A program made the translations under genes and the position numbers. The notes beneath the pieces were generated by a model. The model was not told the origin of the DNA. It ran no database searches and saw nothing but the letters and a program-made list of their open reading frames with translations. Positions 26,330 through 33,741 of a DNA stretch of 42,067 nt are shown here, piece by piece. Source of the DNA: Planctomycetaceae bacterium (GTDB lineage Bacteria > Planctomycetota > Planctomycetia > Planctomycetales > Planctomycetaceae). Location: positions 1 through 42,067 of the forward strand of contig JAGQQE010000013.1 in the NCBI GenBank assembly GCA_020426345.1, given 5' to 3'. The stretch's first letter is position 1, and the number at the start of each line of letters is the position of its first letter.

Positions 26330-26429
26330 CTGTCCGTCGAAAAACCGGGAAAGGCACGCAGGACGACTGGAAACCATCGTGTTTTAAGGTTTCCTGCTTG
26401 AGCCAGTCCCTTTGTTCAACAGGCTGTTA
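26327..26429 (-). repeat. ~100-bp palindromic repeat element, copy B (inverted)
   Basis: The second copy of the element, in inverted orientation to copy A. The plus-strand edge begins with the TAG stop of the serine protease (26327-26329); the other edge carries TAA in the minus-strand direction (26427-26429), which would be the stop of the small minus-strand frame 26427-26699. Inside is a perfect 7-bp hairpin, GGAAACC (26369-26375) with GGTTTCC (26388-26394). The end repeats are less perfect than in copy A (about 8 of 11). It could serve as a bidirectional terminator between convergent frames. Confidence 0.8.
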
Positions 26430-26699
26430 GCGTCGGTCTCCGGAGTGAGGATTGTGGATTTCGGCGGAAAAAGACTGTTCCGGGAGCCAGGTTTGGCCGA
26501 AACTGACTGGATCGTTCCAGCCTGCGGGTGTTCCTTCGAGTTCCTGCAGGTCTTGTGGATTGATTTTAACGGAGTCATCAGTAGAATGTCGCCAAAATGG
26601 CAGTGCGGTCGGTCCGTGCTGCTGATTCTTGTCAGAATGGCTGATCGTTCCAGGGCACTCGGGCGCAGGTAAACTGCGATGGTGAACCCCGACAGTCAT
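26427..26699 (-). CDS. Possible small protein, unrecognised
   Basis: A 90-codon minus-strand frame between repeat copy B and rpsO. Unlike most spurious frames nearby, its second half reads like a normal hydrophilic protein (INPQDLQELEGTPAGW, then NDPVSFGQTWLPEQSF) with ordinary codon choice, and its TAA stop coincides with the edge of the repeat, as the stops of two well-supported genes do. Against it: no recognised domain, no clear ribosome-binding site, and its start lies only 32 bases from that of divergent rpsO, leaving little room for promoters. It may be a small gene, a remnant of a larger one, or chance. Confidence 0.33.
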   Translation of the reverse strand: MTVGVHHRSLPAPECPGTISHSDKNQQHGPTALPFWRHSTDDSVKINPQDLQELEGTPAGWNDPVSFGQTWLPEQSFSAEIHNPHSGDRR

Positions 26700-26731
26700 C
26701 AGGTCAATTGTTGGAAATAGTTAGGGATTTG

Positions 26732-27001
26732 ATGTCGATTTCGGCAGAAGAGAAGCAACGTATCACCGCTGAGTTTGCACAAAAAGAGGGTGACACTGGT
26801 TCACCTCACGTACAGATCGCGGTGTTGACAGCGCGCATTCAGGCTGTCACCGAACATTTGAGGACTCACCCCAAAGACTACGCTGGCCGTCGAGGTTTGC
26901 TGGCCATGGTGAGTACCCGTCGTCAGCTGCTGGATTATCTGAAGCGAAAGAATCCGCAGCATTATGTGGACATGATTACTCGATTGAATATTCGTAAGTA
27001 G
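26732..27001 (+). CDS. rpsO: Small ribosomal subunit protein S15
   Basis: An 89-aa primary 16S rRNA-binding protein of the 30S platform. It shows the family features: EFAQKEGDTGSPHVQIAVLT, the HLRTHPKDYAGRRGLL loop that contacts the rRNA three-way junction, and LLDYLKRKNPQHYVDMITRL. The ATG at 26732, with AGGG 7 bases upstream, gives the standard length; the frame is open a little further upstream with a TTG at 26708. It is followed by a terminator and then pnp, the conserved rpsO-pnp order. Confidence 0.97.
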   Translation: MSISAEEKQRITAEFAQKEGDTGSPHVQIAVLTARIQAVTEHLRTHPKDYAGRRGLLAMVSTRRQLLDYLKRKNPQHYVDMITRLNIRK

Positions 27002-27414
27002 TCAATTGAAGGCGTCGCGAGTGTTGAAAGCACCGCGACGCCTTTCTGTTTGTTTGATTCAATTTGTGTCTGTGTTGTTTTTGTAGTGAGTTTGACTGCT
27101 GCCGCAGGTTCGTAGCGGATTGCCGCATCCTGTGGCGACTTTGAGTTGTCGGAAGTTTCGGACTGGCTGAACGCGCCGCACCCTATCGATATCCAGTGAA
27201 CTGGCACGCAGTAAGTGCCGCCACGTATTTCGGATCTCGGTGCGTCATTGTTGATGTTGTTCAGCAAGTTTTCTGCACTTGACGCGTCGTGAGGCGATGC
27301 GTCGGTTGCATCTCTCTCTGATGCCGTGAAGTTGCTGCACACGCGATAATCTGATCTCGTTCCTGCCCAGATGATGCAGTCCGTATGCCGGCTGGTCCGG
27401 GTGAGGAATTGATT
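27002..27414. other. rpsO-pnp intergenic region / pnp leader
   Basis: About 410 bases. It starts with the rpsO terminator (27009-27044). Further on, two overlapping small hairpins occur: CCAGT/ACTGG (27193-27204) and GGCAC/GTGCC (27203-27219). In Escherichia coli a leader stem-loop cut by RNase III lets PNPase control its own mRNA; a comparable role here is only an inference. A minus-strand frame across this region is low-complexity and crosses the terminator, so it was not accepted as a gene. Confidence 0.45.
27009..27044 (+). terminator. Terminator after rpsO
   Basis: AAGGCGTCGCG (27009-27019) pairs with CGCGACGCCTT (27034-27044), and an inner GTG/CAC adds three pairs after a single-base bulge. 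It begins 8 bases after the rpsO stop and is followed by the T-rich tail TCTGTTTGTTTG. A good intrinsic or partial terminator separating rpsO from pnp. Confidence 0.85.
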
Positions 27415-29538
27415 GTGAAGAAAGTAACTGTCGAGTGCGAATTGGGGGGCCGAACGGTCTCTATTACTTCAGGCGAAATGGCTAAGCAGGCCAGCGGTGC
27501 GGTACTGATTCAGTTTGGTGAAACGAGTGTTTTTGTCGCCGCGCAGACGGGGCCCTCACGTCCGGGGACGGACTTCTTTCCGCTGACGGTTGATTATCGG
27601 GAAAGACTTGCGGCGGCCGGGCGGTTTGCAGGCGGATATCTGAAACGCGAAGGCCGACCAACTACTCGCGAAATTCTCACATGCCGACTGACGGACCGAC
27701 CAATTCGCCCGTTGTTCCCCAAGGGCTTCCGGGACGAAGTTCAGATTCAATCCAATGTCATGTCGTCTGACGGCGAGAATGATCCGGATGTGCTGAGCAT
27801 CAACGGCGCCAGCGCTGCACTGATGGTTTCGGGAATGCCATTCAAGGGTCCGATCGCAGCGGTTCGTATTGGGCTGATTGATGGCGAACTGGTTGTAATG
27901 CCAACCGTTCAGCAAATGGCGGAAAGCAAACTTGATCTGATCGTCGCCGGCTCTCGTAAAGCGGTCCTGATGATCGAAGGTTTCGCCCAGCAATTGCCGG
28001 AAAAAGAAATGGGCGACGCAATTATGTTCGCTCATAAGCAGATCCAGATTCTCTGCAAGCTGCAGGAAGATCTGGTGAAGGAACTTGGCCTTCCAGCCGT
28101 AGAGTTCCCTGTACCTGCCGAAAATCCTTTCGATGCTATCGTCAGGGCGGATGCCTACGACAGCCTGAAAGCTGCCAAAGCGACGCAGTTGAAGCATGAG
28201 CGTGCGGATAAGGTCAGCGAACTCAAGAAGCAGCTGATCGAAAAATACTTCCCTGAAGAGGCGGATACAACGGCAGACGGGCTGACTCGTGCTCAGTTCA
28301 GTGAAGCGTTCTACAAGCTTGAGTCTCGCGTTGTTCGTGATCTCATCCTGAGCGGCGTTCGACTTGATGGCCGAGGTCATGCTGATCTTCGAGCCGTGAA
28401 CAGCCAGGTCTCCAAGTTGCCTCGTGTACATGGATCGGCGTTGTTTACTCGCGGCGAAACTCAGTCGCTTGCAACCGTTACGCTGGGTACCACACGAGAT
28501 CAGCAGAAGAGCGATGGACTGTTTGGTGAAGAGTCACAGCGATTCATGCTTCACTACTACTTCCCATCATTCAGCGTCGGCGAATGCCGACCAATTCGTG
28601 GGCCAGGTCGCCGCGAAATTGGACACGGGTGTCTTGCAGAACGATCAGTGGCTCCTGTTATTCCGCCGACTGAGAAGTTTCCGTATACCATTCGTGTGAT
28701 TTCGGACATCCTGGAATCAAACGGCAGTAGTTCCATGGCGTCTGTCTGCAGTGCAACGCTCGGACTGATGGACGCTGGTGTACCAATTCTTCAGCCCGTC
28801 GCTGGGATCTCCATCGGTCTGGTGGACGAAGGCGACAAGTTCACTCTGCTAACCGACATCATGGGGGACGAAGACCACTTCGGCGACATGGACTTTAAGG
28901 TTGCCGGAACGGGACGTGGCGTCACTGGTATTCAGCTTGACCTGAAGACAGAAGGCATCAGCGAGGAAATCATCCGGGCAACACTCGAGCAGGCTCTGAA
29001 GGCGCGTAAGGAATTGCTTCGAGAAATGCTGACCGTCATCCGACGGCCACGGACCGAAGTTTCTGCGACAGCTCCGAAACTCGTACAGACCTCCATCAAC
29101 CCGGAAAAGATCGGACTGTTGATTGGTCCGGGTGGAAAAACCATTCGCGCGATTCAGGAAGAATCCGGTGCGACCATCGATATTGCAGAAGACGGGAAGG
29201 TCACAATATCGGCGGCCAACGCCCAGTCTGCAGATGCCGCTCTGGCACGTATCGAAGCGCTTTGCGAAGAGATTCAGGTGGGGCGTATTTACAATGGAAC
29301 GGTGACCTCGATCAAAGACTTTGGAGCATTCATTGAAATCGCTCCCGGTAAAGACGGACTTTGCCACATCAGTGAACTGTCCGACGGATTCGTAAAGAAC
29401 GTCACGGATATTTGCAAAGTTGGTGACAAGTTTGAGGTCAAAGTGATCGCGGTTGACGATCAGAACCGAGTGAAACTTTCGCGTCGGGCGGTACTGGCGG
29501 CCAGCGAAGAAAGTGAAGAAGAGGAAGACGACGCCTGA
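27415..29538 (+). CDS. pnp: Polyribonucleotide nucleotidyltransferase (PNPase)
   Basis: A 707-aa 3'-5' phosphorolytic exoribonuclease of mRNA decay. It has two RNase PH-like core domains (first: FGETSVFVAAQTGPSRPGTDFFPLTVDYRE region; second: LDGRGHADLRAVNSQVSKLPRVHGSALFTRGETQ region), with the catalytic-core motif PIRGPGRREIGHG. A KH domain (IGLLIGPGGKTIRAIQEES) and an S1 domain (GRIYNGTVTSIKDFGAFIEI) follow, then an acidic Glu/Asp tail. The GTG at 27415 is chosen since GAGGA sits 7 bases upstream and the product begins MKKVTVECELGG; the in-frame ATG at 27385 lacks a ribosome-binding site. It follows rpsO, as in many bacteria. In planctomycetes a degradosome role is likely but not shown here. 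Confidence 0.97.
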   Translation: MKKVTVECELGGRTVSITSGEMAKQASGAVLIQFGETSVFVAAQTGPSRPGTDFFPLTVDYRERLAAAGRFAGGYLKREGRPTTREILTCRLTDRPIRPLFPKGFRDEVQIQSNVMSSDGENDPDVLSINGASAALMVSGMPFKGPIAAVRIGLIDGELVVMPTVQQMAESKLDLIVAGSRKAVLMIEGFAQQLPEKEMGDAIMFAHKQIQILCKLQEDLVKELGLPAVEFPVPAENPFDAIVRADAYDSLKAAKATQLKHERADKVSELKKQLIEKYFPEEADTTADGLTRAQFSEAFYKLESRVVRDLILSGVRLDGRGHADLRAVNSQVSKLPRVHGSALFTRGETQSLATVTLGTTRDQQKSDGLFGEESQRFMLHYYFPSFSVGECRPIRGPGRREIGHGCLAERSVAPVIPPTEKFPYTIRVISDILESNGSSSMASVCSATLGLMDAGVPILQPVAGISIGLVDEGDKFTLLTDIMGDEDHFGDMDFKVAGTGRGVTGIQLDLKTEGISEEIIRATLEQALKARKELLREMLTVIRRPRTEVSATAPKLVQTSINPEKIGLLIGPGGKTIRAIQEESGATIDIAEDGKVTISAANAQSADAALARIEALCEEIQVGRIYNGTVTSIKDFGAFIEIAPGKDGLCHISELSDGFVKNVTDICKVGDKFEVKVIAVDDQNRVKLSRRAVLAASEESEEEEDDA

Positions 29539-29569
29539 TCATCAGCCAGCAAGCTGGCAGTCACAGACT

Positions 29570-29606
29570 GAGAACCCACGTCCTGAGCGGCGTGGTGTTC
29601 TCTTTT
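29570..29606 (+). terminator. Terminator after pnp
   Basis: GAGAACCCACG (29570-29580) pairs with CGTGGTGTTCTC (29591-29602) with one bulged T, followed by TTTT. It lies 31 bases after the pnp stop and ends only 31 bases before the histidine-kinase ATG, so the kinase either relies on read-through or has a promoter upstream of or overlapping the terminator. Confidence 0.75.
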
Positions 29607-29637
29607 CGGTGGCCTGCCCCAGTCTGAAGCACTTCTT

Positions 29638-30360
29638 ATGAATCAGAGCGTGACACCGGACGAACGTGAACGATTGCAGGCTCAGAACCTTGAGCTCGCG
29701 ACGCTTGCGGGTGGCCTGGCCCACGAAATCAGGAACCCGCTTTCGACGATGGGGATGAATCTGGAGTTGCTCGCCGAGGAACTCGAAGGTGACGATTCGG
29801 CCCGGGCTCGAAGGATGGCCAGACGTATCGGAAACCTGCAGACGGAATGTCGAAATCTGGAAGACATTCTGAACGCATTTCTTCAGTTCGCTCGTGCCGG
29901 CGAATTGCAACTTGAATCAACAAACCTGAACGATGCTGTTCTTGAATACATTGGCTTTCTGGAACCTCAGGCGCAAAGCGAGGGGGTCGAGCTTCGACCA
30001 CACATTCACAGTAACCTGCCACAGGTGCTGATTGATCGGTCATTGATCCGGCAGGTTCTGGTGAATCTTGGCCGCAATGCGATGGAAGCAATGCCGAATG
30101 GTGGTTCAATTGACTTCCTGACCTACCCGAAAGATGAAGACGTCGTTCTGGAAGTTATTGATACAGGTAGTGGAATGGATGAGAAGACGCTTGCAAAGAT
30201 GTTCCAGGCGTTCTTCTCGACTCGAAACGGTGGCAGTGGACTGGGACTTCCGACTGTGCGTCGAATTGTTGAAGCCCATCACGGACGTATCTATTGCGAA
30301 AGTGAACCGGGAAAAGGAACACGATTCACAATCGTGTTGCCTCAGTCGCCTGCGGCATAA
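29638..30360 (+). CDS. Sensor-less histidine kinase (NtrB-like core)
   Basis: A 240-aa soluble protein made almost only of a kinase core. The HisKA dimerisation helix begins at about residue 18, with the phospho-acceptor His29 in LAGGLAHEIRNPLSTMGM. The HATPase domain has the N box NLGRNAMEAM, the G1 box DTGSGMDEK and the G2 box GGSGLGLPTVRRIVEAHHGR. No membrane helix, PAS, GAF or HAMP segment precedes the core, so the stimulus must come from a partner protein. The likely partner regulator is 73 bases downstream. The phosphorylation role is family knowledge; the signal is unknown. Start ATG 29638, directly after the pnp terminator. Confidence 0.9.
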   Translation: MNQSVTPDERERLQAQNLELATLAGGLAHEIRNPLSTMGMNLELLAEELEGDDSARARRMARRIGNLQTECRNLEDILNAFLQFARAGELQLESTNLNDAVLEYIGFLEPQAQSEGVELRPHIHSNLPQVLIDRSLIRQVLVNLGRNAMEAMPNGGSIDFLTYPKDEDVVLEVIDTGSGMDEKTLAKMFQAFFSTRNGGSGLGLPTVRRIVEAHHGRIYCESEPGKGTRFTIVLPQSPAA

Positions 30361-30433
30361 CGCCACTTCAATCAAATCTCAGATTTACGTCGTTAAAGAC
30401 TGCGTTGAATCGAATAATCAACCCTGATCACAA

Positions 30434-31852
30434 ATGACTGCAAACCGAAATGAAGCATCGGATCTTTCGACGATCCCTGTCCGAGTACTGATCGTTGATG
30501 ACGACGAAGCCCATGCTCAGGCTGTCGCCGACAGTCTTGCTCGCATCAATTGCGATTGCCGTGTTGCTCCTTCAGGAGAACAGGGCTCGCAACTGATTGC
30601 AGCGGAGTCATGGGATGTCATTGTTACCGACCTGCGTATGGGACAGATTGATGGGCTGGAGATTCTTCGACAGGCAAAGGAAGAATTGCCCGATGCAGAA
30701 GTGATTGTGCTGACTGGCCATGGCTCCATTACATCTGCCGTCACAGCAATGCAGCACGGTGCCTACACCTATCTGACCAAACCACTGGACATTGGAGAGC
30801 TTCGTTCGGCGGTTGAGAAGGCTTCTGCCCGACTCCGCCTGATTCGTCGCAATGCGGAACTTCGTCGATCACTCGATGAGAGATTTGGCTTTGAAGGAGT
30901 CATTGGCAACAGCCCACAGATGCATGGAATCGTTGAGATTCTGAAGAATGTCGCTCCGACCGATAGTACCGTGCTGATCGAGGGTGAAAACGGTACGGGA
31001 AAAGAACTGGTTGCTCGGGCGCTGCATCAAAACAGCCCACGCAAGAACAAGCCATTCGTCCCCCTGAATATTTCTGCTTTGCCGGACAGTATTCTGGAGA
31101 GCGAATTGTTCGGTCATGAGCAAGGCGCGTTCACGGGTGCTGCTGGTCGCCGTATCGGTAAATTCGAATACGCCAATGGCGGCACACTCTTCCTCGATGA
31201 AGTCGGCGAAATGCCAATGGACACCCAGGTAAAACTTCTGCGCGTCCTGGAAGAACGCAAGATTACCCGCCTCGGGGCAAATGATGAGCTGAATATCAAC
31301 GTTCGGCTTGTAGCCGCCACGAATGCTGACCTTAAGAAGATGGTCGCCGAGGGAGCGTTCAGAGAAGACCTCTACTATCGGATAAACGTCGTCAACATCC
31401 ACTTACCCCCCCTGCGAGAACGCCCCGGGGATATCCCACTACTGATGGAACACTTCCTGCGGGAATTGTCGAGACGAACCGGCCGTGAAGTTCAGGGCTT
31501 TTCCAGAGGAGCCAGAAAAGCGATGCTGGCCTATCAGTGGCCAGGCAACATTCGCCAATTACGAAATTGTGTCGAGAGGATGCTGGTTCTGGATTCGGAC
31601 GGGATCCTGGATATCGATGGTCTTCCCCCGGAAATATCGATGCTTGTCCCAGAGATTTCCGCCGATACCGAAAACGAGTTTGTTTCCGGAGCAGACGGAC
31701 TCATGGGACGCCCCATGACGGAAGTCGAAAAATACTACATCGAACGCGCGCTTGAGCTGGCGGATGGAAACCGGGAAGAGGCTGCAAGAATGCTTGAAAT
31801 CGGCGAACGCACCCTTTATCGAAAGATCAAGGAATACGACCTGAAACGGTGA
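30434..31852 (+). CDS. NtrC-family sigma-54-dependent response regulator
   Basis: A 472-aa transcription activator with the complete three-part layout. The receiver domain (residues 15-130) has the acidic pocket VDDDE and the phospho-acceptor Asp66 in VIVTDLRMG, plus the conserved Lys in YLTKPLD. The AAA+ domain starts near residue 155 with Walker A GENGTGKE (184-191), the GAFTGA loop that contacts sigma-54, and Walker [13 protein letters not shown]. The C-terminal Fis-type helix-turn-helix ends [27 protein letters not shown]. It should activate sigma-54 promoters when phosphorylated by the adjacent kinase. Target genes are unknown; no convincing -24/-12 promoter was found by eye in the window. 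Confidence 0.95.
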   Translation: MTANRNEASDLSTIPVRVLIVDDDEAHAQAVADSLARINCDCRVAPSGEQGSQLIAAESWDVIVTDLRMGQIDGLEILRQAKEELPDAEVIVLTGHGSITSAVTAMQHGAYTYLTKPLDIGELRSAVEKASARLRLIRRNAELRRSLDERFGFEGVIGNSPQMHGIVEILKNVAPTDSTVLIEGENGTGKELVARALHQNSPRKNKPFVPLNISALPDSILESELFGHEQGAFTGAAGRRIGKFEYANGGTLFLDEVGEMPMDTQVKLLRVLEERKITRLGANDELNINVRLVAATNADLKKMVAEGAFREDLYYRINVVNIHLPPLRERPGDIPLLMEHFLRELSRRTGREVQGFSRGARKAMLAYQWPGNIRQLRNCVERMLVLDSDGILDIDGLPPEISMLVPEISADTENEFVSGADGLMGRPMTEVEKYYIERALELADGNREEAARMLEIGERTLYRKIKEYDLKR

Positions 31853-31913
31853 GCCTGCGATGTCCGGATCCGGTCAAAGTTCAAACAGAATTCAAAACGG
31901 GAAGGATTTCCAC

Positions 31914-32183
31914 ATGAGCTACCGTCAACTGTTTTTGCTTATCCTGACGATCTGGTCTGCAGAAATCGTCACTCGAGTTCTCTTCGATGCATTGATCCCT
32001 CGACAGATGGAATACCGGACTTTGTATCTGGAGAAAGATCAAGATGGCATGTTCAAAGGCAGTGCTTTTGCCGATCTTGGTGATCGTGGGTGGCAACTGG
32101 TCAGTGCGGTGCCGTCTCCGGACAAGGGCGAACAATTCATCCTTTTCTTTCAGCGTCAATGCCTGCTGAAGCCACGCGATTAA
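31914..32183 (+). CDS. Small membrane protein of unknown function
   Basis: An 89-aa protein with one N-terminal hydrophobic segment (QLFLLILTIWSAEIVTRVLF) and a soluble C-terminal part (FKGSAFADLGDRGWQLVSAVPSPDKGEQFILFFQR). That tail resembles the small DUF4177-type fold (a GWQLVS strand followed by an FFQR strand), a weak assignment. The ATG at 31914 has GGAAGGA 7-8 bases upstream and is preferred over the ATG at 31860. It follows the response regulator closely and may belong to the same operon. Its 3' end overlaps the 3' end of murF on the other strand by 4 bases. Confidence 0.65.
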   Translation: MSYRQLFLLILTIWSAEIVTRVLFDALIPRQMEYRTLYLEKDQDGMFKGSAFADLGDRGWQLVSAVPSPDKGEQFILFFQRQCLLKPRD

Positions 32184-33628
32184 ATACCAGGTTCGAACCG
32201 CTGGGCGGAAGGTTCAAACGGATTCAACCCAAATTGTTCTCGCAGATGTTCCACAACACGCTCCATCTGCAGGCCGCGTGATCCCTTGACCCAGACAACA
32301 GTTTTATATGGGGATCGAGTCAATTCTGACTCCAGTGCTGCACACAAACCCCGGATATCGCTTCCGAAACAGGCAATTTGCGTTCCGCAGCATCCGGCAA
32401 CGTTCAGACATCCTTTCCGCACACACTCACCGAAATCTCCCAGCAGCAGGCACACATCGATGCCACCACGATAGATTTCCTCTCCAGCAACGGTGTGATA
32501 GTGCTCCGCCTGTTCACCAAGTTCCAGCATATCACCCAGGACCAGAATCCGACGACTGCCTTGCCAGTGACCAAGGGCTGAGATGGCTGCTGCGACGCTT
32601 GCTGGGGATGCATTGTAACTATCGTCAACAACTGTCAAATTTGAACCGGCCCACATCGCACCACGTCCAGCGTTGGGAATGAAGTGGCAAAGACGCTCTG
32701 CCATTTGCCTGATATTGACACCCATCTCGCGTCCAACAGCTATTGCCAGAAGCACGTCCATCAGCAGATGGCTGCCCGTGACGCGAATTGCGAACGGCTG
32801 GTGATCCCATTCAAACTGTATCACTCCGTTGTTGAAACGGAGCTTCTTCACCTCACTGATCGACACTCTGATGACGCGGCAGTTGGCCGCAATCGCCATT
32901 GAGTTTACAAGTGCATCATCGGCGTTCAGAACAACACACCCCGACTCAGCCACGGCCTCGACCAGCTCACGCTTGCTGCTTTGAATCGCGTCAACACTTC
33001 CAAATCCAGTCAAATGGGCTGGGCCAACGCGCGTCACGACGCCAATTTCCGGTTCTGCCAGTGCCGCCAGTTTGCTGATTTCTCCCCTGCTGGAGGCACC
33101 GATTTCGACCACAGCGAACTGGTGATTCCGGTTGAGACGCAGCAGGGTCAGCGGAACCCCCAGATGATTGTTGAAGTTTCGATCGCTTTGAATACCGCAG
33201 TAGTGCCCCTCTTCCTGAAGCACGGTATGAATCAGCTGTCGTGTTGTTGTTTTTCCAACACTTCCGGTGACGCAAATGATCGCCCCATCAAATTCTGACC
33301 GATTCCATGCAGCCAGTTGCCACAACGCTCGCTGCACGTCAGGAACAAGAACCATTGAACTTTGAGTGACTCCTGTGCTGTTGGCTGCGTGTTCGGCAAT
33401 GGCACAAATAGCGCCGTTGGCCATTGCCTGATCAACAAATTCAATGCCATGCCTGCCGGATCCGGGGAAGGCAAAGAAGACATCCCCTTCTGCGATTTGT
33501 CTTGAATCTATCGATGCATTTCCTGACAGCAGAATCGAATCCGGATCTGTGTTGGACTGCGAATCTGTCCCCGAATGGAAACGGCCACCAACGATCTCAA
33601 TGACGCGAGCCAGGGTGATGGGAAACAC
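32180..33628 (-). CDS. murF: UDP-N-acetylmuramoyl-tripeptide--D-alanyl-D-alanine ligase
   Basis: A 482-aa Mur ligase that adds D-Ala-D-Ala to the UDP-MurNAc-tripeptide in the cytosol. The N-terminal domain has SIDSRQIAEGDVFFAFPG, the central domain the ATP-binding loop CVTGSVGKTTT and the MurF-typical NFNNHLGVPLTLL, followed by VVEIGASSRGEI and, in the C-terminal domain, DDSYNASPASVAAA and LVLGDMLELGE. All are hallmarks separating MurF from MurE. It is downstream of murE (113-base gap) in a glgC-murE-murF run, not in a full dcw cluster. Supports peptidoglycan synthesis in this planctomycete-like organism. Confidence 0.96.
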   Translation of the reverse strand: MFPITLARVIEIVGGRFHSGTDSQSNTDPDSILLSGNASIDSRQIAEGDVFFAFPGSGRHGIEFVDQAMANGAICAIAEHAANSTGVTQSSMVLVPDVQRALWQLAAWNRSEFDGAIICVTGSVGKTTTRQLIHTVLQEEGHYCGIQSDRNFNNHLGVPLTLLRLNRNHQFAVVEIGASSRGEISKLAALAEPEIGVVTRVGPAHLTGFGSVDAIQSSKRELVEAVAESGCVVLNADDALVNSMAIAANCRVIRVSISEVKKLRFNNGVIQFEWDHQPFAIRVTGSHLLMDVLLAIAVGREMGVNIRQMAERLCHFIPNAGRGAMWAGSNLTVVDDSYNASPASVAAAISALGHWQGSRRILVLGDMLELGEQAEHYHTVAGEEIYRGGIDVCLLLGDFGECVRKGCLNVAGCCGTQIACFGSDIRGLCAALESELTRSPYKTVVWVKGSRGLQMERVVEHLREQFGLNPFEPSAQRFEPGI

Positions 33629-33741
33629 GATTCACCCTCCGACGTTCTGCGAAAGAGGCGAATCAGCAGAATGGCGTCTGAACAGATCACTCACAAGATA
33701 CTCCTGATGGGCAGACCACCACGCTGGAAGCATTTTTGACA

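Noticed and set aside
27198-27219. Possible sigma-54 promoter (TGGCAC...) upstream of pnp
   Set aside because: The -12 element does not have GC at the required spacing.
26962-27342. 126-codon minus-strand frame in the rpsO-pnp spacer
   Set aside because: It crosses the rpsO terminator and the end of rpsO, and its composition is Ser/Thr/Asn-rich without motif.
27556-28431. 291-codon open frame antisense to pnp
   Set aside because: Entirely opposite PNPase coding sequence; rich in Arg/His/Phe/Gln as expected of a shadow.
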